A stretch of 26,397 nucleotides of DNA from Lachnoclostridium sp. UBA903 (lineage in GTDB: Bacteria; Bacillota; Clostridia; Lachnospirales; Lachnospiraceae): the NCBI GenBank assembly GCA_002294045.1, contig DBEP01000088.1, positions 99,767 to 126,163 on the forward strand, given 5' to 3'. The translations under genes were made by a program, and so were the position numbers. This document shows positions 24,157 to 26,397 of the stretch, piece by piece; the stretch's first letter is position 1; each line of letters opens with the position of its first letter. Under the pieces are notes generated by a model. The model did no database searches, was not told the origin of the DNA, and was given only the letters and a program-made list of their open reading frames with translations.

Positions 24157-25182
24157 TCATACCACGAGCATGGCATCTCCGAAGCTGAAAAAACGATAGC
24201 GTTCCTTCACTGCCAGTTCATATGCCTTTAGAACATGCTCCCTTCCCGCAAGGGCTGATACCAGCATAATCAATGTTGATTCCGGCAAGTGGAAATTAGT
24301 AATTAAAGCATCCAGAACCTTAAATTCATATCCGGGATAAATAAATATATCCGTATCCCCGCTACCCGGCTTTACGAAACCGTTTTTATCCGCTGCGGAC
24401 TCTATGGTTCTGCAGCTGGTAGTACCGACACAGATAATCCTTCCGCCGTTTTTCTTAACCTGGTTGATTTTTTCTGCCTCCGGCCGCTCTATCTGATAAA
24501 ATTCGGAATGCATATGGTGGTTCAGTATATTGTCTTCTTTCACCGGTCGGAAGGTTCCAAGTCCCACATGGAGAGTTACATTGGCTATTATAATTCCTTT
24601 TTCCTCAATCTGTTCCAGCAACCCTTTTGTAAAATGCAGTCCTGCCGTAGGTGCTGCTGCCGACCCCTCGTATTTTGCATATACGGTCTGATAACGGTTT
24701 TTATCTTTTAATTGATGGGTAATGTAAGGAGGCAGAGGCATCTGCCCCAGCTGCTCCAGGATTTCTTCAAAAATGCCTTCATAATAAAATCTTACGAGCC
24801 GGTTTCCTTCCTCCCCAATCTCAATAATATCACATGCCAGTAAGCCGCCGCCGAAGCTGATTTTCGTACCGCTTCTGGCTTTCCTGCCCGGTTTGACCAA
24901 AGCCTCCCAGGTATTATTATCCTGCCTTTTAAGAAGCAAAAGCTCCACCTTTGCCCCGGTTCCTTCCTTCTCTCCGATAAGTCTGGCGGGAATCACTTTC
25001 GTATCGTTTATTACCAGGCAGTCCCCCGGATTCAGATAATCTATAATATCCTTAAATATTTTATGCTCGGTTTCCCCGGTATCCTTATTAAGGACCAAAA
25101 GCCTGGAGCCGGAGCGGTCCTCTAGCGGGTCCTGAGCAATTAGCTCTTCCGGTAAATAAAAATTAAAATCTTGTTTATTCAT
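24157..25182 (-). CDS. queA: S-adenosylmethionine:tRNA ribosyltransferase-isomerase
   Basis: QueA (341 residues) transfers and isomerises the ribosyl part of S-adenosylmethionine to preQ1 at tRNA position 34, giving epoxyqueuosine. Family landmarks: FNFYLPEELIAQDPLEDRSGSRLL near the N-terminus, VINDTKVIPARL, PLPPYI, GLHFT in the middle, and NFHLPESTLIMLVSA near the C-terminus. Start MNKQDFNF is supported by GGGAG 6 nt upstream; a GTG 8 codons earlier is open but lies inside a leader hairpin. It follows the ttcA-like gene across 213 nt with strong RNA structure. Together they suggest a tRNA modification unit. No tgt gene is visible here. Confidence 0.97.
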   Translation of the reverse strand: MNKQDFNFYLPEELIAQDPLEDRSGSRLLVLNKDTGETEHKIFKDIIDYLNPGDCLVINDTKVIPARLIGEKEGTGAKVELLLLKRQDNNTWEALVKPGRKARSGTKISFGGGLLACDIIEIGEEGNRLVRFYYEGIFEEILEQLGQMPLPPYITHQLKDKNRYQTVYAKYEGSAAAPTAGLHFTKGLLEQIEEKGIIIANVTLHVGLGTFRPVKEDNILNHHMHSEFYQIERPEAEKINQVKKNGGRIICVGTTSCRTIESAADKNGFVKPGSGDTDIFIYPGYEFKVLDALITNFHLPESTLIMLVSALAGREHVLKAYELAVKERYRFFSFGDAMLVV

Positions 25183-25197
25183 AGTTTCTCCCATTCC

Positions 25198-25300
25198 TGC
25201 GCACACTTTATGCGCATCTGAAATTTACGCCAAGTATATGCCTTGCATATTTTAGTTACATAGGCACAAATTTCAGAGATTGAAAGAGATTCTTTCAATC
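25198..25300 (-). ncRNA. Structured leader of queA (three hairpins)
   Basis: Three stems stack upstream of queA: TGCGCA (25198-25203) with TGCGCA (25211-25216); CTGAAATTT (25218-25226) with AAATTTCAG (25268-25276), extended inward by GGC/GCC-type pairs and capped by ATATGC-CTT-GCATAT (25236-25250); and a perfect 10-bp stem at 25278-25287 with 25291-25300. I see no known preQ1-I, -II or -III riboswitch consensus. It may be a regulatory leader, an mRNA stabiliser or a short repeat element. Confidence 0.5.
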
Positions 25301-25395
25301 AATTCTCCTGCTTATTTTTTATCCTCACTTTCGTAAATTTAATTTTTCAAAAGCCGGCCAAATTAATTACTCAAGCGCCTTTCCTTATCAGTCTT

Positions 25396-26280
25396 TTATC
25401 TCTGATTCCCAAATCCATTTATTGCATCATTTTCAGAATTTTTAACCGCGGCATTACTGTCATAGTCCTCCAGGAAACTATGCATTACCTGATTTTTCTG
25501 ATAGCCAATCAAGGTGTCTAAATTCACATTATGGATACTTCTGAAAATATTCATATCAATGATGGAGCTTGTCTGCCTGAATCTTTTAATTAATTCCTTC
25601 ATCTCCTGCCGTTTGGAGCCTCCGCCGTTATCTCCCAGCATACAATTCTCCGTAAAACGGCAGGCACATTGGATAAAACGGAGGTTATTATATTTTCTCC
25701 AGGCAATGATGTCCGCTTCCTTCACCATATATAAAGGCCGGATTAATTCCATACCTTCATAATTGGTGCTGTGAAGTTTCGGCATCATGCCTTTCATCTG
25801 CCCGCTGTAAAACATACTCATCAGCACGGTTTCAATAACATCATCAAAATGATGGCCTAAAGCTATCTTATTGCAGCCCAGTTCCCCGGCATGTTTATAA
25901 AGGTATCCCCTCCTCATTTTTGCACAAAGATAGCACGGCGACTCTTCCACCGTTGCAACAATATTAAAAATATCCGTCTCAAACATGTGAACGGGAATGT
26001 TCAGATACTCCGCATTATTTAATATAATCTGTTTATTTTGCTCATTATAGCCCGGATTCATAACTAAAAACACAAGCTCAAATCTAAACTTCCCATGTCT
26101 TTGCAGTTCCTGCATACATTTAGCCAGAAGCATGGAATCCTTGCCTCCGGATATACATACCGCTATTTTGTCGCCTTCTTTTATAAGCTGATATTCTTTT
26201 ACCGCTGAAATAAACCTTCTCCATATTTCCTTGCGGAATTTTTTTATTATACTTCTTTCCACATCTATATAATTTTCCAT
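25396..26280 (-). CDS. TtcA-family PP-loop tRNA sulfurtransferase-like protein
   Basis: This 294-residue protein adenylates a tRNA base for sulfur insertion, most likely 2-thiocytidine-32 formation. The PP-loop SGGKDS is at 44-49. Cys116 and Cys119 in SPCYLCAKMRRG, plus Cys205/Cys207 in IQCACRF, match the iron-sulfur-binding cysteines of TtcA. LGHHFDDVIET at 141-151 is a second family landmark. Start MENYIDVE is tentative: the ribosome site is weak (ATGGG 7 nt upstream), and two other in-frame ATGs exist at 26292 and 26304, the last inside a hairpin. It is the upstream neighbour of queA. The exact tRNA position is inferred from the family. Confidence 0.88.
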   Translation of the reverse strand: MENYIDVERSIIKKFRKEIWRRFISAVKEYQLIKEGDKIAVCISGGKDSMLLAKCMQELQRHGKFRFELVFLVMNPGYNEQNKQIILNNAEYLNIPVHMFETDIFNIVATVEESPCYLCAKMRRGYLYKHAGELGCNKIALGHHFDDVIETVLMSMFYSGQMKGMMPKLHSTNYEGMELIRPLYMVKEADIIAWRKYNNLRFIQCACRFTENCMLGDNGGGSKRQEMKELIKRFRQTSSIIDMNIFRSIHNVNLDTLIGYQKNQVMHSFLEDYDSNAAVKNSENDAINGFGNQR

Positions 26281-26296
26281 GTTAATACCCATTGCA

Positions 26297-26322
26297 TAAC
26301 ACATCTGCTCGCAGATGTGTTA
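26297..26322 (-). other. Leader hairpin of the ttcA-like gene
   Basis: TAACACATCTG (26297-26307) pairs perfectly with CAGATGTGTTA (26312-26322) around CTCG, adjacent to the start region. It covers one possible ATG (26304) and could control access to the start. There is no uridine tract in the minus direction. Confidence 0.5.
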
Positions 26323-26333
26323 CTGCCATATAC

Positions 26334-26359
26334 AATAGAATACAAGGATGTATTCTATT
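26334..26359. other. Second hairpin upstream of the ttcA-like gene
   Basis: AATAGAATAC (26334-26343) and GTATTCTATT (26350-26359) form a perfect 10-bp stem with a 6-nt loop. It lies between the ttcA-like gene and a possible plus-strand gene that starts at the window edge, so it may be an operator. Confidence 0.35.
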
Positions 26360-26389
26360 ATCAAAAATAAAAAGGGTGAAAGAATCAAT

Positions 26390-26397
26390 ATGTGGCA
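26390..26397 (+). CDS. Possible start of a plus-strand gene cut by the window edge
   Basis: An ATG at 26390 is preceded, about 11 nt upstream, by AAAGGGTGA, a plausible ribosome site. Only ATGTGGCA is in the window, so the product is unknown. It would be divergent from the ttcA-like gene. Confidence 0.25.

Noticed and set aside
24059..24199. A plus-strand 46-codon frame with a protein-like stretch (EWLKERKWSLNPYN)
   Set aside because: It has no ribosome binding site, overlaps the end of queA in antisense by 43 bases, and no family is recognised.

Overview
The window reads as a chromosomal segment of a low-to-moderate GC, anaerobic Bacillota bacterium, most likely a Lachnospiraceae/Clostridium-type organism. 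The basis is family-level: strong AGGAGG-type ribosome binding sites, a yqeG-aroK-aroQ-efp neighbourhood, an Lpl/Ytc-type sugar transporter without its own ATPase, a second EF-G-like protein with a DTPGY motif, and a DUF1538/tandem P-II pair. The species cannot be fixed from the sequence alone. No tRNA, rRNA, CRISPR array, prophage or intact insertion sequence was seen.

Layout. 126-1620 (minus): a MerR-family regulator with a GyrI-like effector domain and a stand-alone GyrI-like protein, behind a MerR-type promoter with a 20-bp spacer. 1768-4109 (minus): yqeG, aroK, aroQ and efp, with a good extended -10 promoter in front of yqeG. 4232-5892 (plus): an aldose-1-epimerase-like protein and a class I glutamine-amidotransferase-like hydrolase, ending in a terminator. 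5912-10291 (minus): a DUF1538 membrane protein, a tandem-domain P-II-like protein and a YgiQ radical SAM protein in one tight cluster, with a perfect 17-nt palindrome upstream. 10850-11090 (plus): a decayed insertion-sequence 5' end that still carries a hairpin covering its ribosome binding site.

11092-17172 is a carbohydrate locus: on the minus strand two permeases, a lipoprotein binding protein and a cytoplasmic GH43-like glycosidase; divergently, a LacI-family regulator. Three near-identical TAAACGTTT(A/T) operators lie in the divergent region. 17403-19493 (minus) encodes an EF-G paralogue with altered GTPase motifs. 19741-23497 (plus) is an aromatic amino acid operon (aroF-tyrA-aroA) with three phased 15-nt repeats just upstream of its promoter and a terminator at its end. 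23521-26280 (minus) holds a small membrane-anchored protein that appears to start at an ATT codon, then queA and a ttcA-like gene, the last two preceded by structured leaders.

How the parts fit together. The two aro groups (aroK/aroQ and aroF/tyrA/aroA) cover most of the shikimate route and the tyrosine branch. The carbohydrate locus looks like a self-contained uptake, hydrolysis and control unit, with the energising ATPase supplied from elsewhere. The least explained unit is DUF1538 plus P-II, which resembles a P-II-gated membrane transport system of unknown substrate.
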